The translations under genes were made by a program, and so were the position numbers. The notes below the pieces were generated by a model that saw only the letters and a list, made by a program, of their open reading frames with translations, did not search any database and was not told the DNA's origin. From an uncultured Lachnospiraceae bacterium (GTDB lineage Bacteria > Bacillota > Clostridia > Lachnospirales > Lachnospiraceae), in NCBI GenBank assembly GCA_947571775.1, contig CANOZK010000013.1:1-57778 (forward strand): DNA of 57,778 bases, in the 5' to 3' direction. This document shows, piece by piece, positions 32,344 through 42,542 of this stretch. How positions within the stretch are numbered: the stretch's first letter is position 1; each line of letters begins with the position of its first letter.

Positions 32344-34428
32344 ATGATAACCATTCCCTCGGCAGCCCCCCAAGAGTATCATCTGATGCCGCTGGATACG
32401 ATCAGCGGTTTTGAGGTTCGCCCTGGCCTTTATGAAATATATGGAGCCACTGCCCTCTCAGCAAATGCAGTAAACTTTACTGTACACTCCCGCAACGCTA
32501 CTCACTGCGAACTGCTGCTTTTCCGCAAAGAAGAAAAAGAACCTTTCGCCGTCCTTCCATTCCCAGAAAATTATCACATCGGAGATGTGTATTCCATGAT
32601 TGTATTCCACTTAAATGTAAAAGATTTTGAATACGCCTACCGGCTGGACGGACCTTACGAACCAGAGAACGGACTTCTTTTCGATCGGACAAAAGTTTTG
32701 CTGGATCCTTATGCAAAAGCGGTGACCGGACAGCATATCTGGGGCCAGAGTCCTGACGAACAATCCCCCTACCGGGCCAGAGTAGTCCTAAACAATTTTG
32801 ACTGGGGAACGGCGGATCCTCCTCTGTTACCTATGCAGGATTTGATTATCTATGAGATGCATGTCCGCGGATTTACCATGCATCCATCTTCCGGCGTGAA
32901 ACATCCGGGAACATTTGACGGTCTGCGGGAAAAAATCCCGTATCTCAAGGAACTGGGCGTCACCGCCGTGGAGCTGATGCCTATTTTTGAATTTGACGAA
33001 ACCATGGGATCCAGAGAAGTAGACGGCAAAAAACTCTTGGATTACTGGGGATATAACAGCGTAAGCTTCTTTGCCCCCAACACCAGCTACGCATCAGGGG
33101 AGGAATACAATCATGAGGGCTATGAATTAAAATCTCTGGTAAAAGAACTGAACGAAAACGGTATTGAAGTATTTCTGGACGTGGTCTTTAACCACACGGC
33201 GGAAGGAAACGAACAGGGCCCTTATTTCTGTTTCAAGGGCTTTGACAATAACGTTTATTACATGCTCACGCCGGACGGACAATACTACAATTTCAGCGGC
33301 TGCGGAAACACGCTGAACTGCAATCACCCCATTGTCCGTCAGATGATTCTGGAATGTCTGCGCTACTGGGTAACCACTTTCCGGATCAACGGGTTCCGCT
33401 TTGATTTGGCCAGTATTTTAGGGAGAGATAAAAACGGGCTTCCCAGCCAGAATGCGCCTTTGCTGGAAAGCCTGGCGTTTGACCCGGTTCTGGCGGATGT
33501 AAAATTAATTGCAGAGGCCTGGGATGCAGGCGGATTGTATCAGGTCGGAAGCTTCCCAGCCTGGAACCGCTGGGCCGAATGGAACGGCCGATACCGGGAT
33601 GATCTGCGAAGTTTCCTAAAAGGAGATTATTGGACGGCTCCGGCTGTCGCCCAGCGGATCAGCGGTTCCATGGATCTGTATACGGGACAGTACCGGGGAT
33701 ACAATTCTTCTATCAATTTTATCACCTGCCACGATGGGTTCTCCCTGTACGATCTGTACAGCTACAACGAAAAACACAACCTGGCAAACGGCTGGGACAA
33801 TACCGACGGGGCAAACGATAACCGAAGCTGGAACTGCGGCGCAGAAGGGGAAACCGACGACCCCCAGATCAACGCCCTTCGGATGCGGCTGATGAAAAAT
33901 GCGGTCTCTGTTCTGATGTGCAGCCGGGGAACGCCGATGTTCCTGGCAGGAGACGAATTTGGCGATACTCGCTTCGGAAACAACAATCCTTATTGCCAAG
34001 ACAATGAAATCTCCTGGCTGGATTGGTCTTTACTGGATAAAAACCGCGAACTGTTTGAGCACTGTAAATTCATGATCCAATTCCGAAAAAAACATTGCTG
34101 TATCCGGGGCGGCGGGCTTCCAAGCTCCACAAACTATCCCATGGTCAGCACTCACGGAAACCGTCCAGGAGCTCCTCTTACCGAAGAATCCAAAGTCGTT
34201 TGCGTATTTTATACTTCTCAGAAAGAGCACTCCGCCAAAGACGATCTGGTCTATATGGCCATCAATTCTTATTGGGAAGATCAACAGATCTGGCTGCCGG
34301 CTCTGCCCAAGCCTTATACTTGGAAAATGGCAGTCTATACAGACAGTTTAGATCCGCGTTCGCTCTCTGAGAATACTCTGGTTATGGGTCCCAGAACGGT
34401 AGCTGTTTTTGAAGCGGTAGAATATTGA
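32344..34428 (+). CDS. glgX: Glycogen debranching enzyme / isoamylase-type GH13 protein (GlgX-like)
   Basis: A 694-aa GH13 enzyme. An N-terminal CBM48 domain (about 20-130) includes YAYRLDGPYEPENG and the stretch DRTKVLLDPYAKA. The catalytic barrel follows with DVVFNHTAEGNE, the nucleophile in INGFRFDLAS (about Asp355), the acid in LIAEAWDAGG (about Glu390) and TCHDGFSLYDL (about Asp462). This layout is typical of GlgX/isoamylase enzymes that cut alpha-1,6 branches of glycogen or starch in the cytoplasm. AAGGAGG precedes ATG 32344, so the upstream in-frame ATG at 32311 is not used. Confidence 0.92.
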   Translation: MITIPSAAPQEYHLMPLDTISGFEVRPGLYEIYGATALSANAVNFTVHSRNATHCELLLFRKEEKEPFAVLPFPENYHIGDVYSMIVFHLNVKDFEYAYRLDGPYEPENGLLFDRTKVLLDPYAKAVTGQHIWGQSPDEQSPYRARVVLNNFDWGTADPPLLPMQDLIIYEMHVRGFTMHPSSGVKHPGTFDGLREKIPYLKELGVTAVELMPIFEFDETMGSREVDGKKLLDYWGYNSVSFFAPNTSYASGEEYNHEGYELKSLVKELNENGIEVFLDVVFNHTAEGNEQGPYFCFKGFDNNVYYMLTPDGQYYNFSGCGNTLNCNHPIVRQMILECLRYWVTTFRINGFRFDLASILGRDKNGLPSQNAPLLESLAFDPVLADVKLIAEAWDAGGLYQVGSFPAWNRWAEWNGRYRDDLRSFLKGDYWTAPAVAQRISGSMDLYTGQYRGYNSSINFITCHDGFSLYDLYSYNEKHNLANGWDNTDGANDNRSWNCGAEGETDDPQINALRMRLMKNAVSVLMCSRGTPMFLAGDEFGDTRFGNNNPYCQDNEISWLDWSLLDKNRELFEHCKFMIQFRKKHCCIRGGGLPSSTNYPMVSTHGNRPGAPLTEESKVVCVFYTSQKEHSAKDDLVYMAINSYWEDQQIWLPALPKPYTWKMAVYTDSLDPRSLSENTLVMGPRTVAVFEAVEY

Positions 34429-34437
34429 TTCAATGGA

Positions 34438-34471
34438 AAAACAGGAGGGCATATTTTTTGCCCTCCCGTTT
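34438..34471. terminator. Bidirectional terminator after glgX
   Basis: GGAGGGC (34444-34450) pairs with GCCCTCC (34460-34466) around an A/T loop and is flanked by AAAAAC and GTTTC, so it can act on both the glgX transcript and the converging DUF445 transcript. Confidence 0.7.
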
Positions 34472-34478
34472 CTATATT

Positions 34479-35378
34479 CTATAAGAAAATATTGATGATT
34501 CCAATTACAAACCCAATCACCGCTCCCAGGTTTACGATGGTGTCCAGTTCCTTTTTCATTACAGACAGAACCAATTCTTCGATTTCCAGCACATCCATCT
34601 GCTGGACTTTCTCCTCTACCATCTTCTGGATGGGAAATTGATCTGCCAAATCGGATATTTTTTCCCGGACAAGCTTTTCGTATGCCTGCTCGATCCATGC
34701 CCGCACGTTTTCCTGGCGGATATTCGCGGTTTCTGCGATCTCCTGGACGGTCTTCTGTTCCAGACCCGTTATCTGTTCGTCGATGACCGGAAAGAGTAAA
34801 TCTCTGCCGTTTTCCTCGATATAGCGTTCGACCCGTACTCCGATATGCGAGGTCAGGCTTTCAATCAGATCGTCGCTGATCATCATCTCAAAAAAGCTTC
34901 CCTGCACTTTTTCCCGGATGACCCGCTTACTCTCCTCGTTGATCAGTCTGGTAATGTCCAGGCCGCTGATTCCCTTCTGGATCTTCTCACACAGCAGATT
35001 TTCCAGACGTTCCTTTTCTGCCTGGTAAGTCCCGGCTTCCATATGCTCCGCCAGCAGCTCTTTTACCGGAGTTTCCCGGTTCTTCTCGCTGTATATGGAT
35101 TCCATCAGGGCGTCCGCCGCCACCTGTTTTACGGAATCGCTGAAAAAAATCTGCTCCAGGTCTTCCCTGGTCAGCAGGTTATCTCCTACTGCCGTGCCCA
35201 GGGCTTTCGCCAGGCGGTCTTTTCCCTTGGGTATGATCCCCGGCGTAAACGGGAGACGGAAAGTTCCGATTTTTACCTCATGCAGTGGCCGAAAAAGCAT
35301 TTTAACGGCCAGAAAGTTCGTAAAGTATCCTATGACAGAGCCCACCAGAGGACCCGCAAGTATGCTGATAACATTCAT
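34479..35378 (-). CDS. DUF445-family membrane-anchored protein
   Basis: A 299-aa DUF445 protein. An N-terminal membrane segment (PLVGSVIGYFTNFLAVKMLF) is followed by the family motif PFTPGIIPKGKDRLA, a long helical middle region, and a C-terminal membrane anchor (LGAVIGFVIGIINIFL). The family (YheB/YjiN-like) is found at the cell envelope. YheB of Bacillus has been linked to spores, but the biochemical role is unknown. It lies 55 bases after the NlpC/P60 gene with a repeat between them. Confidence 0.85.
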   Translation of the reverse strand: MNVISILAGPLVGSVIGYFTNFLAVKMLFRPLHEVKIGTFRLPFTPGIIPKGKDRLAKALGTAVGDNLLTREDLEQIFFSDSVKQVAADALMESIYSEKNRETPVKELLAEHMEAGTYQAEKERLENLLCEKIQKGISGLDITRLINEESKRVIREKVQGSFFEMMISDDLIESLTSHIGVRVERYIEENGRDLLFPVIDEQITGLEQKTVQEIAETANIRQENVRAWIEQAYEKLVREKISDLADQFPIQKMVEEKVQQMDVLEIEELVLSVMKKELDTIVNLGAVIGFVIGIINIFL

Positions 35379-35401
35379 CTTCTTGTGCCAAACTGAATTC
35401 C

Positions 35402-35431
35402 TGTAACAGTGAAGGTATCTGAACTGTTACG
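35402..35431 (+). repeat. Copy 1 of a 30-nt near-palindromic dispersed repeat
   Basis: It begins TGTAACAGTGAAGG, continues TATCTGAA and ends CTGTTACG. Terminal GTAACAGT and ACTGTTAC pair as an 8-bp stem. It lies between the NlpC/P60 stop and the DUF445 start. Related copies are at 37409-37438 and 45764-45793. Confidence 0.7.
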
Positions 35432-35433
35432 AA

Positions 35434-37236
35434 TTAATCTACCTGTACCATTTTATTGGGATTTTCTTTTTCCGCTGCCTGAAGCAGTACGTTCTTTTTG
35501 TTGGCGGCTGCCAGAAGTTCCGATTTCTTCTTTGCTTTTCTCGCCCTCATCTCTTCCTCTGTGGGGAATACGGTTGGCCTGCGGATATAGCGGAAGCTTG
35601 CGGAATACGCTTCGCCTACGGTCACGCCGTTCTGGCTGCCGGAACAGTGCACGGCAATCCAGTCTCCGCTGCTGGATTTTCCCACCAGAATGCCTACATG
35701 ATTGTCGCTGCCGGCCTCCGGCCCCCTCTGGAATACCAGATCCCCGGCCTGTGCCTCTCTTGCCGCAATCGTATCCGCCTTATTCCACTGGTCAGACGTT
35801 CCGTGGCCTACCCGGTTTTCCATTGCGGTATCCTGATAACCGTTGTTAAACGCCCAGTCTACAAAACCGCTGCAATCCAATCCATAGGCGCGCACACGGC
35901 CTGTGCTGGAACTGCCTTCTGAGCTGACCTTGGCTGCGCTTCCCCAGCGGTCATCCCATCCCAGTACAGAGGATTTGCCGCCCCAGAAATAAGCCACTTT
36001 GCCTACCAGGCTGTAACCTGCCTGAATTACGGCCACACGCTCTTCGGACACTTCTTCCCCGGCGCTTTGGCGGATGAAGCCTTTTGCCGCTGTAATCGTA
36101 GCGCACAGAAGCGCACAGTCCTGATCGGAGTACTTGCGCAGCGTTGCGATCTCTTCCTTGGTCAGTTCTTTTTTGTGAGCCTGGATATAATCCTCTACAT
36201 GCATATTTTTGTAATCGACAAGCGCGATGTTCTTCTTATCCCGCTCCACCGCATTCATCTCTGCGAAAATAGCCGCCAGATCTTCTTTTGCTTTATTGTT
36301 TAATTTAAAAGACTTCTTGCCGTTGCGCTCCTGCTGCATGACATAGACTGACAGGATATCCTGCCAATTATGTACCAGATATTCATCATCTTCATCCAAT
36401 TTGTTGGCTTTGATGAATTCCTCTTCGATTTCATCCATCACTTCTTCAAACTTTTCATCAAAGGCCAGAGAATAATTGGACTTTAATTGCTTTAAGTAAA
36501 AACTGCGCCCGGCCTTTAAATTTACCACATAAGTGCCAGAGGAAATTCTGGTTATCGGCCCCTCGTTCACTTCCAGAGCTTCATTTTCTGTGCCTTCCGC
36601 AAGCGCATTTTCAGACAGCGCATTGTTTACTCCCTGCTGTGCCTGCATTTTCAACTGGTTCAGAGCTTCCTCGGCCGCAGCCAAAAGCCCATAGTTGGAA
36701 ACCAGCGCTTTCTGGTCGTCGCTCAGGCTCTCATATGCGCTCTTGGCGCTTAAAATCGCCCCTTCACTGTCTAAAGTAACTACCCCGATAGCCTCAATCG
36801 CAGCAATAACTTCGGCAACTGTAATGGGGTTGTTATCCCCCGGTTTCCCATCGTTGTCGCCTGGTTTTTCTTCTCCGTCTATAACAGGAACCCCGTTAAT
36901 ATCGTCCTCGCCCGGTATACTGGTGGGCGTCGCCGTCGGTTTTGCGGACGGGGTTTCCGTTGGAACAGGAATCTCGGTTTCCGTCGGAGCCTGCGTCGGC
37001 TCCGCAGTCGGTTCCGGCGTAATTACTGGTTCTTCTGTTGGTTCCGGTACGTCTGGTGCGTCCGGCGTTACCACTGGTTCTTCGGGTATTTCAGGTACTT
37101 CCAATACCCCCGCGTCCTCTGTCACGTCTCCTGATGTACTTCCCATTTCACTGGCAAGCGCACGGAAGCTGGTGGAAACAACCATGCCGGAAATTAATGT
37201 TAAGCACAGCAGCTTCCTGATATGTTTATTTTTCAT
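35434..37236 (-). CDS. Secreted NlpC/P60-family cell-wall hydrolase
   Basis: A 600-aa protein with a signal sequence (1-29, ending FRALASE) and a T/P/E-rich stretch (about 35-130) with repeated PTE/TPE units. A helical middle domain follows. The NlpC/P60 domain (about 410-570) has catalytic Cys in YGLDCSGFVDWAF and His in DNHVGILVGK, with WIAVHCSG as the third site. Such enzymes cut peptide stems of peptidoglycan. No sortase motif is present. The Lys/Glu-rich C-terminus after residue 575 is basic and may bind the wall. Confidence 0.88.
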   Translation of the reverse strand: MKNKHIRKLLCLTLISGMVVSTSFRALASEMGSTSGDVTEDAGVLEVPEIPEEPVVTPDAPDVPEPTEEPVITPEPTAEPTQAPTETEIPVPTETPSAKPTATPTSIPGEDDINGVPVIDGEEKPGDNDGKPGDNNPITVAEVIAAIEAIGVVTLDSEGAILSAKSAYESLSDDQKALVSNYGLLAAAEEALNQLKMQAQQGVNNALSENALAEGTENEALEVNEGPITRISSGTYVVNLKAGRSFYLKQLKSNYSLAFDEKFEEVMDEIEEEFIKANKLDEDDEYLVHNWQDILSVYVMQQERNGKKSFKLNNKAKEDLAAIFAEMNAVERDKKNIALVDYKNMHVEDYIQAHKKELTKEEIATLRKYSDQDCALLCATITAAKGFIRQSAGEEVSEERVAVIQAGYSLVGKVAYFWGGKSSVLGWDDRWGSAAKVSSEGSSSTGRVRAYGLDCSGFVDWAFNNGYQDTAMENRVGHGTSDQWNKADTIAAREAQAGDLVFQRGPEAGSDNHVGILVGKSSSGDWIAVHCSGSQNGVTVGEAYSASFRYIRRPTVFPTEEEMRARKAKKKSELLAAANKKNVLLQAAEKENPNKMVQVD

Positions 37237-37408
37237 CTTTCAAGACTCCCTTCTTTCCTGATCAGCACCTTATCTCCCCAATATCATAAATTTCAAAAAT
37301 ATTTGCTATCAGTCGCCTAATATCTATAATTATTAGTTTATTCTATCACAAAGCATTTTTGAAATCAACCGTACCAGATGTATCGTCACCGAATTTTCAC
37401 AATCTTTT

Positions 37409-37438
37409 TGTAACAATTCAGATACCTTCCCTGTTACA
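37409..37438 (-). repeat. Copy 2 of the 30-nt near-palindromic repeat
   Basis: Read on the minus strand it begins TGTAACAGGGAAGG, continues TATCTGAA and ends TTGTTACA. It matches copy 1 at nearly all positions in the opposite orientation. It lies after the 255-aa secreted protein gene, upstream of the NlpC/P60 gene. Confidence 0.7.
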
Positions 37439-37455
37439 TTTTTTTCAAATCCCCT

Positions 37456-38223
37456 TTACTTCCATCTCAGGGAATAAAACCCGGAAATATTTGGATTGTT
37501 CTGGTATCGTTTTACCTGAATATAATATCGCCCTTTCGGCATCTTACTCTGCGTTGTATAAGTTTGGGCTGTATTTTTCTGGTAAATGGAATTGTCTGTG
37601 ACCGCCATCCCCTTGTCTGCCGGCACAAGCCGAAACTGTATCCAGTTGTTCGATTTTGCCCCAAAGGTAAAGGATATTTTTTTGGCTGTGGGCAAATAGA
37701 ACTGATACCAGTCTATTTTTGCCCCGGCTTCCCCCAGGACTGTCCGGCCCTGCATCGTCTCATTGCGAAGAACTTTTCTGGCGTTCTGGCGGCTGGAGCC
37801 GCTTTTCTCCGAAACAGCTCGGAAATTGTACTTTAATTTATACAGATAATCGTTCACACGTATGTAATATGTTCCTTTTTTTACGGCTGCATAATTACAA
37901 AAAAGGTTGGAGTTGTTCAAGCGGATTTTCTCTGTCATGACGGCCTGTTTGTCTTTGTCGCACAGCCGAATATCCAGCTTGTATTTGTTGTCGCTGGCAT
38001 GCGAATAGCCATATCCAGAAAAAGTCAGGTAGCCTGTGTCTCCGACCTGTATTTTATAGTAGACGACATGTCTGGCATCTGCGGTTCGATCGGTATACCA
38101 GGTATTTGGAGATAAATCAATGGTTTTTGCTGCGGCAAGGATACTCGTCGCTCCCAGCATCCAAACGGCAGCCAAAACTGCTGTCAAAAAAAACAGGATT
38201 TTCTTTCCAATCTTAGTTTTCAC
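37456..38223 (-). CDS. Secreted beta-sandwich protein, function unknown
   Basis: A 255-aa protein with a signal peptide (1-32, ending SILAAA). It contains two similar beta-rich halves: the first has VVYYKIQVGDTGYLTFSGYG and KGTYYIRVNDYLYKLKYNF, the second WYQFYLPTAKKISFTFGAKS and KGRYYIQVKRYQ. This pattern resembles bacterial pre-peptidase C-terminal-like domains that bind other proteins or sugars. It has no catalytic motif and may act as a wall or matrix accessory protein. Confidence 0.7.
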   Translation of the reverse strand: MKTKIGKKILFFLTAVLAAVWMLGATSILAAAKTIDLSPNTWYTDRTADARHVVYYKIQVGDTGYLTFSGYGYSHASDNKYKLDIRLCDKDKQAVMTEKIRLNNSNLFCNYAAVKKGTYYIRVNDYLYKLKYNFRAVSEKSGSSRQNARKVLRNETMQGRTVLGEAGAKIDWYQFYLPTAKKISFTFGAKSNNWIQFRLVPADKGMAVTDNSIYQKNTAQTYTTQSKMPKGRYYIQVKRYQNNPNISGFYSLRWK

Positions 38224-38254
38224 TCAAATCATCCTTTCACATCATTATTTAGAT

Positions 38255-38290
38255 GAAAAAACGGCGCGAGCCTTTGTTTGCCCGCGCCAT
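38255..38290 (-). terminator. Terminator after nifJ
   Basis: On the minus strand GGCGCG (38288-38283) pairs with CGCGCC (38268-38263), with extra GC pairs inside, and is followed by GTTTTTTC. Confidence 0.8.
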
Positions 38291-38305
38291 ACATAGGGAA
38301 ATCTT

Positions 38306-41300
38306 TTATTCCTGTCCGCTGTACAGGGTAATTAATTTTTTTAGATAAGCGTAGCGTTCTTTTGCCTGGTTTTCTGACATTTCAAAGAGTCTTGCCGCTT
38401 TTTCCGGGTTGGAGCGTTTCAGGGAGTTATAGCGCACCTCGCCGTCCAGGAAATCCTGGTAGCTTTCGGTCGGCTCCTTACTGTCCAGAATGAACGCGTC
38501 TTTTCCTTCCGCCTTCAATGCGGGATTATAGCGGAAGTTATGCCAATAGCCGGATTTTACCGCCAGCTCTTCCTCAGTTTGTGCCTTGCTCATGCCTTTT
38601 TTGATACCATGGTTGATACACGGAGCATAGGCAATCACCAGGGCCGGGCCGGGATAAGCCTCTGCCTCTGCGATGGCCTTTACCGTCTGGTTAAAGTCTG
38701 CACCCATGGCAACCTGTGCCACATACACATAACCATAACTCATCGCAATGCTGGCCAGATCTTTTTTCTTTACCTCTTTGCCGCCTGCCGCAAACTGGGC
38801 GATAGCTCCTGTCGGCGTCGCCTTGGAGGACTGACCGCCGGTGTTGGAATATACTTCGGTGTCAAATACCATGATGTTGATGTCTTTTCCGCTGGCCAGA
38901 ACGTGATCCAGACCGCCGAAACCAATGTCGTAAGCCCAGCCGTCGCCGCCGAAGATCCACTGAGATTTCTTTGCCAGGAAATCTTTCTGCTTCAGGATCT
39001 CTTGTGCCTTGTCACATCCGCAGGCTTCCAGGGCCGCGATCAATTTTTCTGTGGCTGTGCCGTTTTCTGCACCGCATCCGTAAGTCTCCAGCCATTCTTT
39101 TGCGGCTGCTTTCGCATCCTCATTGTTTCCGTTTTCCACAAGGTCTTCCACCTTTTCTTTCAGACCGCCGCGGACTGCGTTTTGTGCCAGCAGCATCCCG
39201 TAGCCGAACTCTGCGGCGTCTTCAAACAGAGAGTTTGACCATGCCGGACCTCTGCCCTGCGCGTTGGCCGTATAAGGAGTGGACGGTGAGGAGTTGCCCC
39301 AGATAGAAGAGCATCCGGTTGCATTGGCGATATACATCCGATCGCCGAACAACTGGGTCACCAGTTTGGCATATGGGGTCTCGCCGCAGCCTGCACAAGC
39401 GCCGGAGAACTCCAGCAACGGCTGTTTGAACTGGCTTCCTTTTACGCTTGTTTCCTTGTACTTGGCGATAACTTCCGGCTTCACTGGTTTTTCTACACCA
39501 TAGTCGAAATATTTCTGTGATCCTGCATTGGCTTCCATGTTCTCCATAGCCAGAGCTTTCGCGCCCTTCTTTCCAGGGCAGACATTGGCACAGGAACCGC
39601 ATCCAGTACAGTCATAAGCGGATACCACAATCGAGAATTTGTACCCTTCCATACCAGTCATATCCAGGGTCTGCATACCTTCTGGAGCCTGGCTGGCTTC
39701 CTCTGCACTGAGCGCAATCGGACGGATAACCGCATGCGGACATACATAGGAACAGCGGTTGCACTGGATACAGTTTTCCGGCTTCCAAACTGGGATATCT
39801 ACCGCGATCCCCCTCTTTTCGTAAGCGGACGCACCGGAAGGAGTGCTGCCGTCTACATAGTCCTGGAAAGCAGATACAGGCAGGCTGTTTCCCTCCTGAG
39901 AATTCACTTTCACCTGTATGTGATTGACAAATTCTACGACTTCCGCTCTTCCATGCTCTGCATGGGAGACAGCCAGACCCTCGTCCGCTGAGTTCTTCCA
40001 GCTTTCCGGCACCTGGATTTCTACTATCTGTTTTGCTCCGGCCTCAATGGCGTCGTAGTTCATCTGCACAATGGCATCGCCTTTTCTTCCGTAAGTTGCT
40101 TTTGCCGCAGCTTTCATCAGGTCAATGGCCTGCTCTTCCGGAATAATGTTTGCCAGCTTAAAGAAAGCCGCCTGCAAAACGGTGTTGATCCGGCCGCCGA
40201 GACCGATTTCTTTTCCGATCTTGATTCCGTCAATCACATAGAATTTGATTCCGTGATTCGCGATAAATGCCTTCACCTGTCCGGGCAGATGTTTCTCCAG
40301 GTTTTCCATATCCCAGGGGCAGTTCAGCAGGAACGTGCCGCCGTCCACGAGTTCCTGTACCATATGATACTTATTCACATAAGAGGGATTGTGGCAGGCC
40401 ACAAAATTTGCTTTGTGAATCAGGTATGTGGACTTGATCGGCGCTTTTCCGAATCTCAGATGAGACATGGTGACGCCGCCGGATTTTTTGGAGTCATAGT
40501 CAAAGTAAGCCTGGGCATACATATCCGTGTTATCGCCGATAATCTTGATGGAGTTCTTGTTTGCGCCCACGGTGCCGTCTGCGCCCAGCCCCCAGAACTT
40601 ACAGTTGATCGTCCCTTCGGGAGTGGTCACGAGAGGAGCGCCTGTTTCCAGAGAAAGATGGGTCACATCGTCCACAATGCCGATGGTAAACGGCGTCTTA
40701 GCGTTGTTGTCGTATACGGCAACGATCTGTGCCGGCGTCGTGTCCTTGGAGCCTAAGCCGTAACGTCCGGTAAAGATTGGCGTGTTGTGGAAAGCCGTTC
40801 CCTTTAGGGCAGCAACCACATCCAGATACAGAGGTTCTCCCAGAGAACCAGGTTCCTTGGTGCGATCCAGAACCGTGATCTGTTTAACTGAGGCCGGAAT
40901 TGCTTCCACCAGGGCTTTTGCAGAGAACGGCCGATACAGACGAACTTTGATGACGCCGACTTTTCTGCCGGAAGCCGTCAGATAGTCAATGGTTTCCTCA
41001 ATGGTATCGCAGACAGAACCCATGGCAATGATCACATGCTCTGCGTCTGGCGCTCCATAATAGTTAAACAATTTATAATCGGTGCCGATTTTGGCGTTCA
41101 CCTTATCCATGTATTCCTGCACGATTGCGGGCAGCGCGTCATAATAAGGATTGCATGCCTCTCTGGCCTGGAAGAATACATCTGGATTCTGTGCGGAACC
41201 TCTCTGGCAGGGATGATTGGGATTTAACGCGTGGTTGCGGAATGCATCGATGGCATCCTGATCCACCAGATCCGCCAGATCCTCATAATCCCAGGTTTCA

Positions 41301-41848
41301 ATTTTCTGAATCTCGTGGGAGGTTCGGAAACCGTCAAAGAAATTGATGAAAGGAACCTTGCCCTTGATTGCGGCACAATGAGCTACTGGAGTCAAGTCCA
41401 TGACTTCCTGTACGCTGGACTCACAGAGCATGGCAGCCCCGGTCTGACGGCAGGCATACACATCCGAGTGATCGCCGAAAATAGAAAGTGCGTGGCTGGC
41501 CAGCGCACGCGCAGACACATTGAATACACCGGGAAGCTGCTCCCCTGCAATTTTGTAAAGGTTGGGAATCATCAAAAGCAGACCTTGGGAAGCGGTGTAG
41601 GTGGTGGTCAATGCCCCCGCCGACAGGGAGCCGTGTACTGCACCTGCCGCCCCTGCCTCCGACTGCATCTCTGTCACCTGGACTTCCCGTCCGAAAATAT
41701 TTTTTCTCCCTTGTGTTGCCCATTCGTCTGTGGCTTCTGCCATAACAGAAGAAGGAGTGATGGGGTAAATCGCTGCTACATCGGAATATGCATAAGAAGC
41801 ATGGGCAGCAGCATGATTACCATCCATGGTTTTCATCTTTCTTGCCAT
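38306..41848 (-). CDS. nifJ: Pyruvate:ferredoxin (flavodoxin) oxidoreductase
   Basis: A 1180-aa single-chain PFOR, the normal length. It opens with KMKTMDGNHAAAHASYAYSD and YPITPSSVMAEATDEWA, the pyruvate-binding domain. Two 4Fe-4S clusters lie in CIQCNRCSYVCPH (about 694-706) and CTGCGSCANVCPG (about 746-758). A third cluster uses ACAGCGETPY. The thiamine diphosphate site is in the C-terminal domain (GGDGWAYDIGFGGLDH then SNTGGQSSKATPTG). It converts pyruvate and CoA to acetyl-CoA, CO2 and reduced ferredoxin, the main fermentative route in strict anaerobes. Confidence 0.97.
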   Translation of the reverse strand: MARKMKTMDGNHAAAHASYAYSDVAAIYPITPSSVMAEATDEWATQGRKNIFGREVQVTEMQSEAGAAGAVHGSLSAGALTTTYTASQGLLLMIPNLYKIAGEQLPGVFNVSARALASHALSIFGDHSDVYACRQTGAAMLCESSVQEVMDLTPVAHCAAIKGKVPFINFFDGFRTSHEIQKIETWDYEDLADLVDQDAIDAFRNHALNPNHPCQRGSAQNPDVFFQAREACNPYYDALPAIVQEYMDKVNAKIGTDYKLFNYYGAPDAEHVIIAMGSVCDTIEETIDYLTASGRKVGVIKVRLYRPFSAKALVEAIPASVKQITVLDRTKEPGSLGEPLYLDVVAALKGTAFHNTPIFTGRYGLGSKDTTPAQIVAVYDNNAKTPFTIGIVDDVTHLSLETGAPLVTTPEGTINCKFWGLGADGTVGANKNSIKIIGDNTDMYAQAYFDYDSKKSGGVTMSHLRFGKAPIKSTYLIHKANFVACHNPSYVNKYHMVQELVDGGTFLLNCPWDMENLEKHLPGQVKAFIANHGIKFYVIDGIKIGKEIGLGGRINTVLQAAFFKLANIIPEEQAIDLMKAAAKATYGRKGDAIVQMNYDAIEAGAKQIVEIQVPESWKNSADEGLAVSHAEHGRAEVVEFVNHIQVKVNSQEGNSLPVSAFQDYVDGSTPSGASAYEKRGIAVDIPVWKPENCIQCNRCSYVCPHAVIRPIALSAEEASQAPEGMQTLDMTGMEGYKFSIVVSAYDCTGCGSCANVCPGKKGAKALAMENMEANAGSQKYFDYGVEKPVKPEVIAKYKETSVKGSQFKQPLLEFSGACAGCGETPYAKLVTQLFGDRMYIANATGCSSIWGNSSPSTPYTANAQGRGPAWSNSLFEDAAEFGYGMLLAQNAVRGGLKEKVEDLVENGNNEDAKAAAKEWLETYGCGAENGTATEKLIAALEACGCDKAQEILKQKDFLAKKSQWIFGGDGWAYDIGFGGLDHVLASGKDINIMVFDTEVYSNTGGQSSKATPTGAIAQFAAGGKEVKKKDLASIAMSYGYVYVAQVAMGADFNQTVKAIAEAEAYPGPALVIAYAPCINHGIKKGMSKAQTEEELAVKSGYWHNFRYNPALKAEGKDAFILDSKEPTESYQDFLDGEVRYNSLKRSNPEKAARLFEMSENQAKERYAYLKKLITLYSGQE

Positions 41849-41957
41849 TTTTGCTTTTCCTCCTTAGAAAATGATAAAAACATGGTTCAAAGAATAACTA
41901 AAATTTATTTTCTATCATCTTACCATATTTTGGGAAACGTGTCCAATAACATTTTGG

Positions 41958-42497
41958 CTACTGATAAACATATCCAGACAGCCTATTTCTCAAAACTGCT
42001 CCCACCTGCATAGCCACAACTACCGACAGGGCGTCTTTTACCAGATAGGGAAGGGAAACCGTCACAAAGGCCTGGGGAATGCCGACTCCGGCTGCCAGGA
42101 CAAATCCAAGAATACCCATCAGATGGCAAAAGGCGAGTCCTACCAGACCGGAGCCGATCGCTGTGATTTTATTTTTGCCCACGGACGCACCGCTTAACCA
42201 TGCCAGAAACAGAAATCCGAACAGGAATCCCCCGGTAGGCCCTGTCAGGACTGCAATCCCGCCTCTCATGCCGGCAAACACCGGGATCCCCACGGTTCCC
42301 ACGGCAAGATACAAAGCCACAGAACCGGCCCCCGGCCAAGCCCCCAGCACGTATCCGCACAAAGCCACAGCAAAGGTCTGCAAAGTGAGCGGAACTCCAG
42401 TAGGCATCGGAATCTGCAAGACGGACAGTACCGCCAGTACAGCGGTAAACATCCCAATTTTTACCATAGATTGTGTTGTAACATTTTGTTTCTTCAT
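41958..42497 (-). CDS. bioY: Biotin transporter substrate-binding subunit BioY
   Basis: A 179-aa membrane protein with six hydrophobic segments. It has the BioY motif VPLTLQTFAVALCGYVLG then GPTGGFLFGFLFLAWL. BioY is the S component of an ECF biotin transporter. The energising genes are not nearby and are presumably shared. AAGGAG precedes the ATG. It lies 45 bases after the CcdA-like gene on the same strand. Confidence 0.93.
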   Translation of the reverse strand: MKKQNVTTQSMVKIGMFTAVLAVLSVLQIPMPTGVPLTLQTFAVALCGYVLGAWPGAGSVALYLAVGTVGIPVFAGMRGGIAVLTGPTGGFLFGFLFLAWLSGASVGKNKITAIGSGLVGLAFCHLMGILGFVLAAGVGIPQAFVTVSLPYLVKDALSVVVAMQVGAVLRNRLSGYVYQ

Positions 42498-42542
42498 ATT
42501 ATTTCTCCTTTTTCCCAGCTGTTATTCATAAATCGGCAAAAT